A stretch of 64,000 nucleotides of DNA from JBLHKS01 sp047620505 (lineage in GTDB: Bacteria; Verrucomicrobiota; Verrucomicrobiia; Verrucomicrobiales; DEV007). The notes under the pieces are model-generated. The model saw only the letters and a list, made by a program, of their open reading frames with translations, did no database searches and had not been told where the DNA came from. The stretch is from NCBI GenBank assembly GCA_047620505.1, contig JBLHKS010000001.1, positions 1 through 64,000 of the forward strand, given 5' to 3'. Position 1 is the first letter of the stretch, and every line of letters starts with the position of its first letter. The position numbers and the translations under genes were made by a program. Positions 17,486 through 26,516 of this stretch are shown one piece after another.

Positions 17486-20476
17486 CTACCCAATCACATC
17501 CCGAATTTCATCGACGCTAAGCCCCTGCATCATCGGCTCGCCGTCGTCCAAAGCGGCCTCGATCACCGCGCGCTTCTTGCGTTGCAGCGCCAGAATTCGT
17601 TCCTCGACCGCACCGCTCGTAATCAACTTGTAGCTCGTGACCGGGCGGTCCTGACCAATCCGGTGAGCACGGTCGGTAGCCTGTGCTTCAACCGCCGGAT
17701 TCCACCAGGGATCGTAGTGGATTACCGTGTCCGCTGCGGTCAGGTTCAAGCCGTAGCCGCCTGCTTTCAGACTGATCAGGAAGACGGAAACGGCTGAGTC
17801 GGTTTGGAAACGCTCGACCTGCGCTGCGCGATCTGACGAGCTGCCATCGAGGTAACAAAATTCCTGGCCAGCCTTCAGCAGCTGCTCACGGAGAAGGTGA
17901 AGCATTCCGACGAATTGGCTGAAGACCAAAACCTTGTGCCCGCCTTCGAGCGCCTCTTCGAGCAATTCGCTGAACGCATCGAGCTTACCCGATTCGGTCG
18001 GGCCATTCTCGAGCTTCAGCAGCCGCGGATCGCAGCAAACCTGGCGGAGTCTGAGCAACGCGGTCAGCATCGTCATTCGAGCCTTGCCCTCGTTTTTCGT
18101 AGACAGCGCGTCGTCGATTTTCTTCCGCGATTCGCGCAGGATCGATTCGTAGAGTTCGGCCTGGCCGCCGCTGAGTTCGCAGAACCGGATCTGCTCGATT
18201 TTCGGCGGCAAATCCTTGGCGACGTCGGTTTTGAGACGGCGTAGGAAAAACGGCTCCACGCGTTGGCGAAGTCGCTTCAAAATCGGGGCCGGCTTCGCTC
18301 CACTGGCTATCGGAGCTTCGTAACGTTCCTTGAATTCCTGGCGCGTGCCGAGGTAGCCGGGCGTTAGGAATTCGAAGATCGACCAGAGCTCGCGAATCGT
18401 GTTCTCAACGGGTGTCCCCGTAAGGGCAACTCGTGCACCAGCAACGAGTTGCCTCGCAGACTTCGAATTTTGCGTGTCTGGGTTTTTGATCGCGCTCGCT
18501 TCATCCAGAATTACGCAGTTGAACTCGTAATCGACGAGTTTTTCCAAGTCGCGGGTCATCAAAGCGTAGCTTGTGATCACGATTTCGGCGTATTCGAAAT
18601 CCTCGACATTGTTCCACCGATTCGGGCCGTGCAAAATGTAGACCGAGCGCTCTGGAAGGAATTTCGCGGCTTCGTTCGCCCAGTTATTGAGCAGCGAAGT
18701 CGGGCAGACGACGAGGACCTGGCCGCCTCCTGCTTTCTGCAAAAGCAACTCAGCAGCTGCCAAGCTCTGCAGCGTTTTTCCGAGGCCCATTTCGTCCGCA
18801 AGAAGGCAAGCTGTCGAGCCGCCAAGCAGCCGAGAAGTCAACCACTGAATCCCATCACTCTGGTAATCTCGAAGGATCGTTTTCAGCTCACCGAGTTGGT
18901 TGAGATCGACCGATTTTTCATCGAATTCGACCTCGCCGCCGAGCGCCGAAGCGAGGTAGCCAGCGTGATGCGGCTTAGCTCGGAAAAACTCGCCGTCCTG
19001 CTGAGGATTGACGTCGAAGAGGACTTCGCTCACCTCCTCACAAGCGCTCAGATCGACAATCGCCTCTCTACCGTTCGATAGCCGAGTCTGGTTCTGGCCT
19101 TTGGCGAGCAGCTTCTGGATTTCAGCGCGCGAAATCGAATTTCCGCGATCGCTCGTGTAGTTGATCGAGAAACTAAGCCAGTTGTTGTCGGTTCCGGCGG
19201 ATTCGAATTTCGGTCGGATGACTTCGATATTTCGGAGAACGTGGCGAATCCGCTCACCGAGTTCGACTTCCCATTTCAGGCGGACGTCCGGCAATTTGCT
19301 CGCGACGAAACTCGCGATCTCCGCTTTTCCACGGAGCTGAAACTGGCCGCTGGAATCGGGCCCCTTTAAACCCGCATCGACGAGTAGAAGCGCAGCTTGA
19401 TTTTCGGCAGCGATGTTTCGATTCAGATATCGGCCTTCGGATTCGATCGGAAAATCGGAATCATCGGCTTTTCCCATTCGAAACTGGATTCCCTCCGGGT
19501 AACGAACGGTCGCAACGCCGGTGAGCGCGTTAAGCGAGCCTTCAAGCGCAAGGTGAAAGCTTGGCTTAGCTCTGGCAACTTGAAGCGTTTCGCCGACGAA
19601 TTCGACCGCGTCCTCCCATGTTTCTGCCGCGCGAATCAACTCGGTCGCGTCGAGCCGAGCGGCTTTTCCAGCGAGTAGGTCGGCGTAAACGGATTCCGCG
19701 CCCTTCGGCGGCTTGCGAAGCGATTGAATCAGACGGCGTTCTGGAAACCAGGCGAACCCATCCAACAACTGCTGGTCGTCCTCGCTCCAGGGAAACGGCT
19801 TCAGCGTGAATTCTCCTCCATTTCGGCTTAGCTCGACCCGAAGCCGACCCGCCGGCAAATCGGCGACGATCAATTCTTCATCCTCGACCGAAACCTGGCT
19901 CGCGCCGCGAAGGAGAACGATGAGCTGAGCAGCCAGAGCAGGTTTCAGAGTTGCCTGGGCAGGCAGTTTTTCGATTCCTACGCTGCCGAGCCAGGCCTGA
20001 ATTCGGAGGTCTGCGTTGTTCGGTTCGCCATCTCGTACCTCGAAACGAATCGGGATTCTGCCCTGCGCCCAAAGCTCGAATGCGCGTTTGTCGAATCGAA
20101 CCTGGACAGGATCCGAGGGAGCCGGGGCGGGGGGCGCGGCAGCAGCTGCTGGCACGGCTCGTTTTCCGGGAGCGGATCTTTTGGGAAACTGCGGCTCCGG
20201 CTCGACGTCGATCAGCGAGAGCGCGACGGCGACCGAGTGTTCGCAAATCTGGCCGGAATTCCGCGAAACTCGGCACGTGCAGAGGTTATCGATGTCGATC
20301 GGCCCGTTGATTCGAAGCCCTGCGGCCAGTCGCTTGCCGCCGGAAATGACCAGGCCTTTGATCAGCTCGCCGTTCTGCTCAGCTTCAACGACAGACCCGG
20401 CCGCGCAGATGACTCCAGCCTGCTTCACGGCTTTCCATCCGGCAATTTTGTTGAGCCATCGCTTCGTGATTTCCAT
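17486..20476 (-). CDS. SNF2-family helicase with N-terminal SWIM zinc finger
   Basis: The 996-residue protein carries an N-terminal SWIM finger (C-T-C-R-V-S ... C-E-H-S-V-A-V-A, about residues 65-90). An alanine/proline-rich linker (about 105-120) and a long middle region lead to a complete SNF2 ATPase from about residue 530. Its motif I is L-A-D-E-M-G-L-G-K-T, motif II I-L-D-E-A-S-A-I-K-N, motif III A-L-T-G-T-P-V-E-N, motif IV V-F-S-Q-F-V-G-M, motif V L-K-A-G-G-Y-G-L-N-L-T-A-A and motif VI Q-A-T-D-R-A-H-R-I-G-Q. These proteins translocate on double-stranded DNA and remodel protein-DNA or polymerase complexes (RapA is a relative). It lies 84 bases downstream of a type IA topoisomerase gene on the same strand, suggesting a joint DNA-transaction role. 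Confidence 0.95.
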   Translation of the reverse strand: MEITKRWLNKIAGWKAVKQAGVICAAGSVVEAEQNGELIKGLVISGGKRLAAGLRINGPIDIDNLCTCRVSRNSGQICEHSVAVALSLIDVEPEPQFPKRSAPGKRAVPAAAAAPPAPAPSDPVQVRFDKRAFELWAQGRIPIRFEVRDGEPNNADLRIQAWLGSVGIEKLPAQATLKPALAAQLIVLLRGASQVSVEDEELIVADLPAGRLRVELSRNGGEFTLKPFPWSEDDQQLLDGFAWFPERRLIQSLRKPPKGAESVYADLLAGKAARLDATELIRAAETWEDAVEFVGETLQVARAKPSFHLALEGSLNALTGVATVRYPEGIQFRMGKADDSDFPIESEGRYLNRNIAAENQAALLLVDAGLKGPDSSGQFQLRGKAEIASFVASKLPDVRLKWEVELGERIRHVLRNIEVIRPKFESAGTDNNWLSFSINYTSDRGNSISRAEIQKLLAKGQNQTRLSNGREAIVDLSACEEVSEVLFDVNPQQDGEFFRAKPHHAGYLASALGGEVEFDEKSVDLNQLGELKTILRDYQSDGIQWLTSRLLGGSTACLLADEMGLGKTLQSLAAAELLLQKAGGGQVLVVCPTSLLNNWANEAAKFLPERSVYILHGPNRWNNVEDFEYAEIVITSYALMTRDLEKLVDYEFNCVILDEASAIKNPDTQNSKSARQLVAGARVALTGTPVENTIRELWSIFEFLTPGYLGTRQEFKERYEAPIASGAKPAPILKRLRQRVEPFFLRRLKTDVAKDLPPKIEQIRFCELSGGQAELYESILRESRKKIDDALSTKNEGKARMTMLTALLRLRQVCCDPRLLKLENGPTESGKLDAFSELLEEALEGGHKVLVFSQFVGMLHLLREQLLKAGQEFCYLDGSSSDRAAQVERFQTDSAVSVFLISLKAGGYGLNLTAADTVIHYDPWWNPAVEAQATDRAHRIGQDRPVTSYKLITSGAVEERILALQRKKRAVIEAALDDGEPMMQGLSVDEIRDVIG

Positions 20477-20560
20477 TCGCGCCGTCCCTATTCGTGGGCG
20501 CGCTCCGGTTCAAGCGCGTTCTGTTCGCAAGGCGTCGGCGTAAGCGGATCCAACCAATCG

Positions 20561-23146
20561 CTATTCCTTTTTCGCAGTCTTCTTTTTAGCCGTCTTTTTC
20601 TTCGAAGCGGCCTTCTTCTTCGTTAAGCTCTTCTTTTTGGCTGCACCTTTCTTCGTCGCTCCCTTTTTCGCGGCGCCTTCGCGTGGCGGAAATTCGTAGC
20701 TCATGAAACGGCCCTTGCCATCAGTGCTGCGAACGAGAAATGCCTTGAACGGACGTTCGCGCTTTGAGATGAAATCATCGATCAGCGGCGTGCGGCCTGT
20801 GTCGAAAAATGTCTTGGCTTCTTCGGGCGTGATGACGCGTTTGCAGTTCTCCTTCTTCAAGCGCGCTTTGCAGCCGCCCTCGCCGGAATTCTTGCAGACG
20901 TAAGCCGTTTCTGTTTCGTGAATTGTGCTTTCGCAGAGCGGGCAATTCGTGAGAAGCGGCGCGGAGGCAGCTGCTTCGGCTTCGGCCTGACGCTCTTCGG
21001 AAACGTCCGTGATGAACTTAACTTTGAAGTCTTTGTCGAATTCGAGAGCGGCATCAAAATCCTGCCCAAACCGGCTGCGAAAGCCAGTCATTTTTTCAAT
21101 TCTGCCTTTGTTCAGCAATTCGAGGAGCTCTTCTTCGCTCATCGGGCGCGCGGCGACCATTTTCCAGAGCTTGAATTTACACTCGAGATTCCCACATTTG
21201 TAAGAACCTTCGTCCTGTAAAAGCGGCGTGGATCCGCATTTCGGGCAGGTCGCCTTCAAATCCGGGTAGTCGGCTTCTTTAACTTCGCGAGCGCGGGTTT
21301 TGGTCCGATCAACGACGCTCTTTGTGAAGTCGCGGACCTCTTGCATGAAGCCAGCACGGTCAAATAGACCCTGCTCCATTTGCTTAAGCTTGTACTCCCA
21401 CTGACCTGTCATTTCTGGTGATGTCAGGGTCGTGACGCCGATGTCGCCGAGAGTGTCGATCAGCCGGATTCCGCTCTGAGTCGGGATCAGGTCGCGCTCG
21501 TGCCGCGTAATATATTTGTCGGCGATCAAGCCTTCAATCGTCGCTGCGCGCGTTGCCGGAGTTCCGAGTCCGCGCTCCGCCATCGCTTCGCGGAGTTCCT
21601 CGTCTTCGACGAATTTTCCAGCGCCTTCCATCGCGGAAAGGATCGTGGCTTCCGTGAATCTGGCCGGTGGTTTGGTGACCTTTTCTTCTACCCGAACTTC
21701 CTCGGCAATTGGCTTTTCGCCGGATTGAACCGGGACGAGCGTTTTGTCAGCAGCTGCTCGGCCGTAGACTTCGAGCCAACCCTTGAATTTGAGGACTTTG
21801 CCGTCTGTTTTAAAGGCGTCCTGTTCGATTCGGGTGATCCGAGTCGTTACCTCAAATTCTGCCGGCGGATAAAACACCGCGACGAAGCGCTGCGCGACCA
21901 TCGTGAAGAGTTTCGCCTCCGCCTCATCCATTTTCTTGGGGATCTGGCCGGTCGGGATGATCGCAAAGTGATCGCTGACCTTGGTGGTGTCGAAAATCCG
22001 CTTATTCGGCTTCACCCAGTCGTTAGACAGCGCCTTTCCAGCGTGCGTGTTCAGATCTGCGAGCGAGAGACCCTTACTCATTTTGCCGAGCGTCTCTTTG
22101 GTTACGCCGACGTAGTCTTCGGGCAAATATCGCGAATCCGTCCGCGGATACGTGAGGACTTTGTGTCGTTCGTAAAGCCCTTGAGCGAGCTGAAGCGTCC
22201 GGCGCGCGCTGAAACCGAAGCGATTCGACGCTTCGCGCTGGAGACTCGTCAGATCGTAAAGTTGAGGGACCGCCTGCTTCTGAGGCTTGGTCTTTTCTTC
22301 GACGATTCCGGGCTTTCCCTGACAGCGCGACTGGATCGCATCGGCCTGCTCGCGATCCCAAATTCGCTCAGCCCTCTGGTGTGGATCGTCGGCGACTTTC
22401 TTGTGACTTTCGTTGAACCAGCGGCCCGGGTAGAGACCAGCAGCTGCTGCGAAATCTCCGTGGACTTCAAAATAATCGCGGGAGTTGAACGCCTGAATTT
22501 CCTTCTCGCGAACGACCATGATCGCGAGTGTCGGAGTCTTCACGCGGCCGACCGGCGTCTTGCTGAAACCGCCGTATTTCGAGTTGTAAGCGGTCATCGC
22601 CCGCGTGCCGTTGATCCCTACGAGCCAATCGCTTTCGCTCCGACACATCGCCGCGTTTGCGAGCGGACGGAGGTCTTCATCGGTTCTAAGCTTGCTGAAA
22701 GCGGTGTGGATCGCGCCCTCGGTCATCGACTGCATCCACATCCGGCTCGTCGGTTTTTCGACGCCCGAAATCTGCATCACGTAGCGGAAAATCAGCTCCC
22801 CTTCGCGGCCCGCATCACAAGCGTTGATGATTTCGTCGACGTCCTTGCGCTTCATCAAGCGGATCAGAAGTTTGAGACGCTGCTTGTTGCCTTCGATCGG
22901 CTGCAGATCGAATTGATCCGGCATAATCGGGAGGTGTTCGAAGCTCCATTTCAGTTTCGTCCCGGTTTGGGAGTTCGGCATGGACAGCTCGACGAGGTGG
23001 CCGACGGCAGAGGAAATCACGTAGCCTTCGCTCTCGTAATAATCCTTTTCCTTCGTGAATTTCCCGACACCGGGCAGCTTGCCAAGCGCACGGCTGAGGT
23101 CGAGAGCCACGCTGGGTTTCTCGGCAATAATAAGTTTTTTGGGCAT
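20561..23146 (-). CDS. topB: Type IA DNA topoisomerase (TopB/topoisomerase III-like) with zinc ribbons and lysine-rich tail
   Basis: The 861-residue enzyme starts M-P-K-K-L-I-I-A-E-K-P-S-V-A. The Toprim acidic triad lies in I-I-N-A-C-D-A-G-R-E-G-E-L-I-F-R, and the catalytic tyrosine in L-T-Y-P-R-T-D-S-R-Y near residue 330. The order of motifs fits topoisomerase III, which relaxes and decatenates single-strand-containing DNA. After about residue 640 there are two zinc-ribbon-like segments (C-P-K-C-G-S ... C-G-N-L-E-C and C-P-L-C-E-S ... C-K-N). The last 45 residues are a K/A/T-rich basic tail of TKKKAASKKKT type, like histone H1. The frame is open upstream to 23284, but MPKK is clearly the start. 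The gene symbol is by closest family; topA-like naming is possible. Confidence 0.92.
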   Translation of the reverse strand: MPKKLIIAEKPSVALDLSRALGKLPGVGKFTKEKDYYESEGYVISSAVGHLVELSMPNSQTGTKLKWSFEHLPIMPDQFDLQPIEGNKQRLKLLIRLMKRKDVDEIINACDAGREGELIFRYVMQISGVEKPTSRMWMQSMTEGAIHTAFSKLRTDEDLRPLANAAMCRSESDWLVGINGTRAMTAYNSKYGGFSKTPVGRVKTPTLAIMVVREKEIQAFNSRDYFEVHGDFAAAAGLYPGRWFNESHKKVADDPHQRAERIWDREQADAIQSRCQGKPGIVEEKTKPQKQAVPQLYDLTSLQREASNRFGFSARRTLQLAQGLYERHKVLTYPRTDSRYLPEDYVGVTKETLGKMSKGLSLADLNTHAGKALSNDWVKPNKRIFDTTKVSDHFAIIPTGQIPKKMDEAEAKLFTMVAQRFVAVFYPPAEFEVTTRITRIEQDAFKTDGKVLKFKGWLEVYGRAAADKTLVPVQSGEKPIAEEVRVEEKVTKPPARFTEATILSAMEGAGKFVEDEELREAMAERGLGTPATRAATIEGLIADKYITRHERDLIPTQSGIRLIDTLGDIGVTTLTSPEMTGQWEYKLKQMEQGLFDRAGFMQEVRDFTKSVVDRTKTRAREVKEADYPDLKATCPKCGSTPLLQDEGSYKCGNLECKFKLWKMVAARPMSEEELLELLNKGRIEKMTGFRSRFGQDFDAALEFDKDFKVKFITDVSEERQAEAEAAASAPLLTNCPLCESTIHETETAYVCKNSGEGGCKARLKKENCKRVITPEEAKTFFDTGRTPLIDDFISKRERPFKAFLVRSTDGKGRFMSYEFPPREGAAKKGATKKGAAKKKSLTKKKAASKKKTAKKKTAKKE

Positions 23147-23369
23147 GGGAGGGTCAAAGTTCACGGCGTCCAGACGGGCTTCGCATCGGAGAAAAACTGC
23201 GTCGCGGCGCGGTTCCAAGCAGTCTCGCATCAGGACGCGATTCCACTCGACGATGCTCAAGGAGCCCGGAGTCGAGGGCTTCATGAACCACGTATTTCGA
23301 GACTGTCAACTTGGCAATCCCTCGCCAGGCCACCCGCCTTCGGCGAAAAAATGGATTATTTGGCAGTCG

Positions 23370-23891
23370 TCACCACTCGTGATCGTCATTTGCAGACCGC
23401 CGATCCAAGATCGTCACGAGATATCGAAGCAGAACCGCGGTCGTTGCTCCGGAGATAGTCGTGCAAGCGGTCACGAAGCCCGTCATGAGCAATTTCTGCT
23501 TAAAAGTCAGCTCTTCGTTCGCGAAGAGTTCGAGCGTCATCGCGCCCGCGCCTATTAATAATGCAAAGCCGCTCATGAAGCCGACCGAAATTCCAATATT
23601 TCGAATCCAACCGGTCCGAAACAGCACGAGGACGCTTACGGTTGAGAAAACCAGGACCGGCGCGCAGGCATAGGGAAGGCCGAGGAAAAAGACGTTTCGA
23701 CTGAACCGTAAAAGGCCGCGAAAATAGCCCGGTTCGGTTGGTGAAAATTGGGTGACTCCGACAAAAACGGCTGTGCCGAAAACGACCAGACAAAAAGTCA
23801 GCGCAATCTTGGCGACTGCGACCATTCCGATGCCAATCAGGACGAATTCGGGACGATTGAGCTGAGATTGGACCAATTTTGGGTCGGGCAC
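23370..23891 (-). CDS. Hypothetical membrane protein with about four helices
   Basis: The 173-residue protein starts at a GTG and has four hydrophobic stretches (near residues 20-45, 70-92, 97-120 and 132-160). A short charged tail D-R-R-S-A-N-D-D-H-E-W closes it. No family is recognised, and no catalytic or transporter motif is visible. It is divergent from sulfatase 2 and points into the topoisomerase gene 223 bases downstream. The reading frame is uninterrupted and its hydrophobic pattern is regular, which supports it as a gene. Confidence 0.6.
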   Translation of the reverse strand: MPDPKLVQSQLNRPEFVLIGIGMVAVAKIALTFCLVVFGTAVFVGVTQFSPTEPGYFRGLLRFSRNVFFLGLPYACAPVLVFSTVSVLVLFRTGWIRNIGISVGFMSGFALLIGAGAMTLELFANEELTFKQKLLMTGFVTACTTISGATTAVLLRYLVTILDRRSANDDHEW

Positions 23892-23978
23892 GGCTTCTGG
23901 CTACATCGTTTGGGCAGCGGAGTCAATTCCGGCGATTGAGGCGGTTGACTAAGCCTCTTGAATGGGCTGAAATCCCGC

Positions 23979-25742
23979 ATGTTCTCCAAATCTCTCGCGA
24001 TTCTCGCGTTCTTCGTCCTTTCAGCAGCTGCTGGCACGGCAGCTGATCAGCCGAACGTCGTTTTCGTCATCACGGACGACCAAGGCTGGCCTGATATCGC
24101 CGCGCACGGCAATCCGATCATCAAGACGCCGAGTCTCGACCAACTCCACGGCGAAGCGGTCCGGCTTGAGGATTATCACGTCGCGCCGACCTGCTCGCCG
24201 ACTCGCGCAGGCCTGCTGACCGGTCACTGGACGAATCGGACCGGCGTCTGGCACACGATCATGGGTAGATCGATGATTCGGAAGAACGAAGTCACGCTCG
24301 CGCAGCATCTTAAGGACGGCGGCTACGTGACCGGGATGTTCGGAAAATGGCACCTCGGCGATAATTATCCGTTTCGGCCTGAAGACCGCGGATTCGACGA
24401 AGTTCTTCGGCATGGCGGCGGCGGAGTCGGCCAAACGCCGGATTATTGGGACAACGCCTATTTCGACGGATCGTATTTTCACAACTCGAAGCCCGAAGCG
24501 GTCGAAGGCTTCTGCAGCGACGTCTTTTTCGACTTCGCGAAGAAGTTCATCACAGCCAACAAGGAAGGTGAGAAGCCGTTCTTCGCCTACATCTCGACTA
24601 ACGCTCCGCATGGCCCGATGCATGCTCCAGAGCGATTTTCCAAGCTCTATCCGGATCTGGATACCGGCATGGCGAACTATTATGGGATGATTTCCAACAT
24701 CGACGAGAATGTTGGGAAAATGCGGGAATTTCTCCGCGAGCAGGGCCTCGAAAAGAACACGATTTTCGTTTTTACGACCGACAACGGCTCGGTCGGCACG
24801 AAGGTCTTCAACGGCGGGATGAAAGGCGGCAAAGGCAGCGAATTTGACGGTGGACATCGTGTTCCGTTCTTCATTTATTGGCCTGAAGGCGGGCTCAAAG
24901 CGAAAGTCGTTAACGAAATCTGCGGACACGTCGACGTGGTGCCGACGATGCTCGATCTTTGCGGAGTCGAGAACAAAGCGGGCGTGAAATTCGACGGCGT
25001 TTCGATCCGGCAGCTGCTGGAAGGAAAAGAGAAAGCCTGGCCGGCGCGAATGCTCGTAACCGACAGCCAGCGGGTGCGCGATCCGATCAAATGGCGCAAA
25101 AGCGCGGTGATGTCGAACGATTGGCGGCTGATCAACGGCGAGCAGCTTTTTCAGATCAAAACCGATCCGATGCAGGCCAAAAATGTCGCTGGCGAGCACC
25201 CTGAGATCGTAAAATCGATGCGGGATTTCTACGACGCGTGGTGGGCCGATCTCGAGCCGAGTTTCAAGATTCCTGCGCACATCATTTTGGGTAACTCGGC
25301 TGAAAACCCGAGCAACCTGACCTGTCACGACTGGATCACCGACGGCTCCACGCCGTGGAATCAGGGCCACGTTCGCAGCGGCGACGACAAGCCGAAAGAT
25401 CAGGGATTCTGGTATGTCTGGGTTGAGGAAGCCGGCGATTACGAAATCGAGCTGCGCCGCTGGCCCGCCGAGTCCGACCGCGAGATTTCAGGCGACCTGC
25501 CCGCAGGCAAGCCCGTCCCAGGGACGAAAGCGTTCCGGACGACACCCGGGAAAGCTTTCGAGATCATCAGGGCGAGCGTTGAGATCGGCGAAGCCAAGGC
25601 CGAGGCGAAAGTCCCTGCCGGCGCGAAATCGGTAACGCTGAAAGTGACGTTGACCGAGGGCGAGCACGAATTCTGGGCGAAGTTTCATCGCGAGGGCGGC
25701 AAGGAAGTCGGCGCGTATTATGCTTATGTGAAGAAGCTTTGA
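23979..25742 (+). CDS. Secreted sulfatase, sulfatase 2
   Basis: The 587-residue sulfatase has a signal peptide (MFSKSLAILAFFVLSAAAG) from ATG 23979; a TTG at 23958 is in frame but less likely. The metal site V-V-F-V-I-T-D-D-Q-G-W and the formylglycine motif A-P-T-C-S-P-T-R-A-G-L-L-T-G are intact. They are followed by F-G-K-W-H-L-G, T-N-A-P-H-G-P-M and F-T-T-D-N-G-S-V. The C-terminal 150 residues form a beta-sandwich-like extension containing F-W-Y-V-W-V-E-E-A-G-D-Y-E-I-E-L-R-R-W-P-A-E, seen in many PVC arylsulfatases. An AGCAGCTGCT copy lies in the signal peptide codons (S-A-A-A-G-T). It is expected to desulfate an extracellular glycan; the substrate is unknown. Confidence 0.93.
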   Translation: MFSKSLAILAFFVLSAAAGTAADQPNVVFVITDDQGWPDIAAHGNPIIKTPSLDQLHGEAVRLEDYHVAPTCSPTRAGLLTGHWTNRTGVWHTIMGRSMIRKNEVTLAQHLKDGGYVTGMFGKWHLGDNYPFRPEDRGFDEVLRHGGGGVGQTPDYWDNAYFDGSYFHNSKPEAVEGFCSDVFFDFAKKFITANKEGEKPFFAYISTNAPHGPMHAPERFSKLYPDLDTGMANYYGMISNIDENVGKMREFLREQGLEKNTIFVFTTDNGSVGTKVFNGGMKGGKGSEFDGGHRVPFFIYWPEGGLKAKVVNEICGHVDVVPTMLDLCGVENKAGVKFDGVSIRQLLEGKEKAWPARMLVTDSQRVRDPIKWRKSAVMSNDWRLINGEQLFQIKTDPMQAKNVAGEHPEIVKSMRDFYDAWWADLEPSFKIPAHIILGNSAENPSNLTCHDWITDGSTPWNQGHVRSGDDKPKDQGFWYVWVEEAGDYEIELRRWPAESDREISGDLPAGKPVPGTKAFRTTPGKAFEIIRASVEIGEAKAEAKVPAGAKSVTLKVTLTEGEHEFWAKFHREGGKEVGAYYAYVKKL

Positions 25743-25829
25743 GGAGAACTGACGAGATGCCAGTTCACACTTGACCATTCGGTGTCGCGGACATTGACGA
25801 ACTCACAAAATTCGTTCAATCTTGTAGGA

Positions 25830-26054
25830 ATGCCGAGCACCATTTCAGCGCCCAAAAGCTGGGTTCAGTCCGTTAGTCGCCTCTGTTTTCCCACGAAGAC
25901 GGATCAGCGCCTGCAGCAGTTGATGGATCGGAACAACGAAGGCCAGCTGACTCCCGGCGAACGCACGGAACTGGAGGCGCTTGTCGAGATGAGCGAGGAA
26001 CTTTCTCTGGTGCGCGCCGAAGCGTTGCGTCTGCTGGATCACGAAGCTGCATGA
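25830..26054 (+). CDS. Small helical protein coupled to HNH nuclease
   Basis: The 74-residue protein from ATG 25830 (preceded by TAGGA) has a helical C-terminal half: T-D-Q-R-L-Q-Q-L-M-D-R-N-N-E-G-Q-L-T, then E-R-T-E-L-E-A-L-V-E-M-S-E-E-L, then R-A-E-A-L-R-L-L. A GTG at 25782 would add 16 residues. The D-R-N-N-E-G-x-L-T-x-x-E-R-x-E-L-E-A-L-V pattern is one I associate with small ORFs placed directly before HNH endonucleases in cyanobacteria and PVC bacteria. Its stop overlaps the nuclease start (ATGA), so the two are translationally coupled. It may be a regulator or partner of the nuclease; this is inference. Confidence 0.7.
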   Translation: MPSTISAPKSWVQSVSRLCFPTKTDQRLQQLMDRNNEGQLTPGERTELEALVEMSEELSLVRAEALRLLDHEAA

Positions 26055-26461
26055 GCGTTCCGGCTGGAACGGAGATCTTCGTTCGGAATCGGGCTGTTGA
26101 TCGGTGTCAGTACTGTCAAATGCACCAGTCGTTGCAGGGAGCGACCTTTCATATCGAGCATGTGATTCCCTTTTCGATGAGCGGTGAAAGCGAAGAATCC
26201 AATCTCGCGCTTGCCTGCCCGAGCTGCAATCTGCACAAGTCGAATCGAGTGGAGGTGATCGATCCAGAGTCGGGTGAATCAGTGAGACTGTTCCATCCTC
26301 TCACGGATTCGTGGAATGAGCACTTTGGGTTCGATCAGTTTCAAATCGTTGGGTTGACTTCAATCGGGCGCGCTACTGAAAAAGCGTTGGGATTTAATCA
26401 CCCTCGTCGCGTGAAGATCCGGGAAGCCGAGGCGAGGTTTGAATTGTTTCCGCCAGTTTGA
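26051..26461 (+). CDS. HNH endonuclease family protein
   Basis: The 136-residue protein has the HNH/McrA-type zinc arrangement C-Q-Y-C-Q-M, then F-H-I-E-H-V-I-P-F-S (catalytic His pair), N-L-A-L-A-C-P-S-C-N-L-H-K-S-N (second Cys pair plus Asn/His). The C-terminal part (L-F-H-P-L-T-D-S-W-N-E-H-F) recurs in standalone HNH proteins. Such proteins nick or cut DNA, but the cellular role of this small free-standing class is not established. Start overlaps the preceding small ORF. It converges on the Gfo/Idh/MocA gene, and the 53-base spacer holds two palindrome copies. Confidence 0.9.
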   Translation: MSVPAGTEIFVRNRAVDRCQYCQMHQSLQGATFHIEHVIPFSMSGESEESNLALACPSCNLHKSNRVEVIDPESGESVRLFHPLTDSWNEHFGFDQFQIVGLTSIGRATEKALGFNHPRRVKIREAEARFELFPPV

Positions 26462-26483
26462 AACATCGTCGAGCGCTTCGCCC

Positions 26484-26516
26484 AGCAGCTGCTGACTCAG
26501 AACGCCGGCAGCTGCT
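26484..26516. repeat. Palindrome pair AGCAGCTGCT / GGCAGCTGCT in convergent spacer
   Basis: One perfect copy (26484-26493) and one nine-of-ten copy (26507-26516) of the iterated palindrome sit between the convergent HNH and Gfo/Idh/MocA genes; the second touches the minus-strand stop codon. There is no T-run, so a terminator role is only a possibility. Confidence 0.8.

Noticed and set aside
21500..23458. 652-codon plus-strand ORF
   Set aside because: It lies antisense to the topoisomerase gene and its translation is Arg/Phe/Asp-rich without motifs; it is a GC-driven shadow frame.
24021..25370. 449-codon minus-strand ORF
   Set aside because: It is antisense to sulfatase 2, whose catalytic motifs are intact; no domain is visible in the reverse translation.
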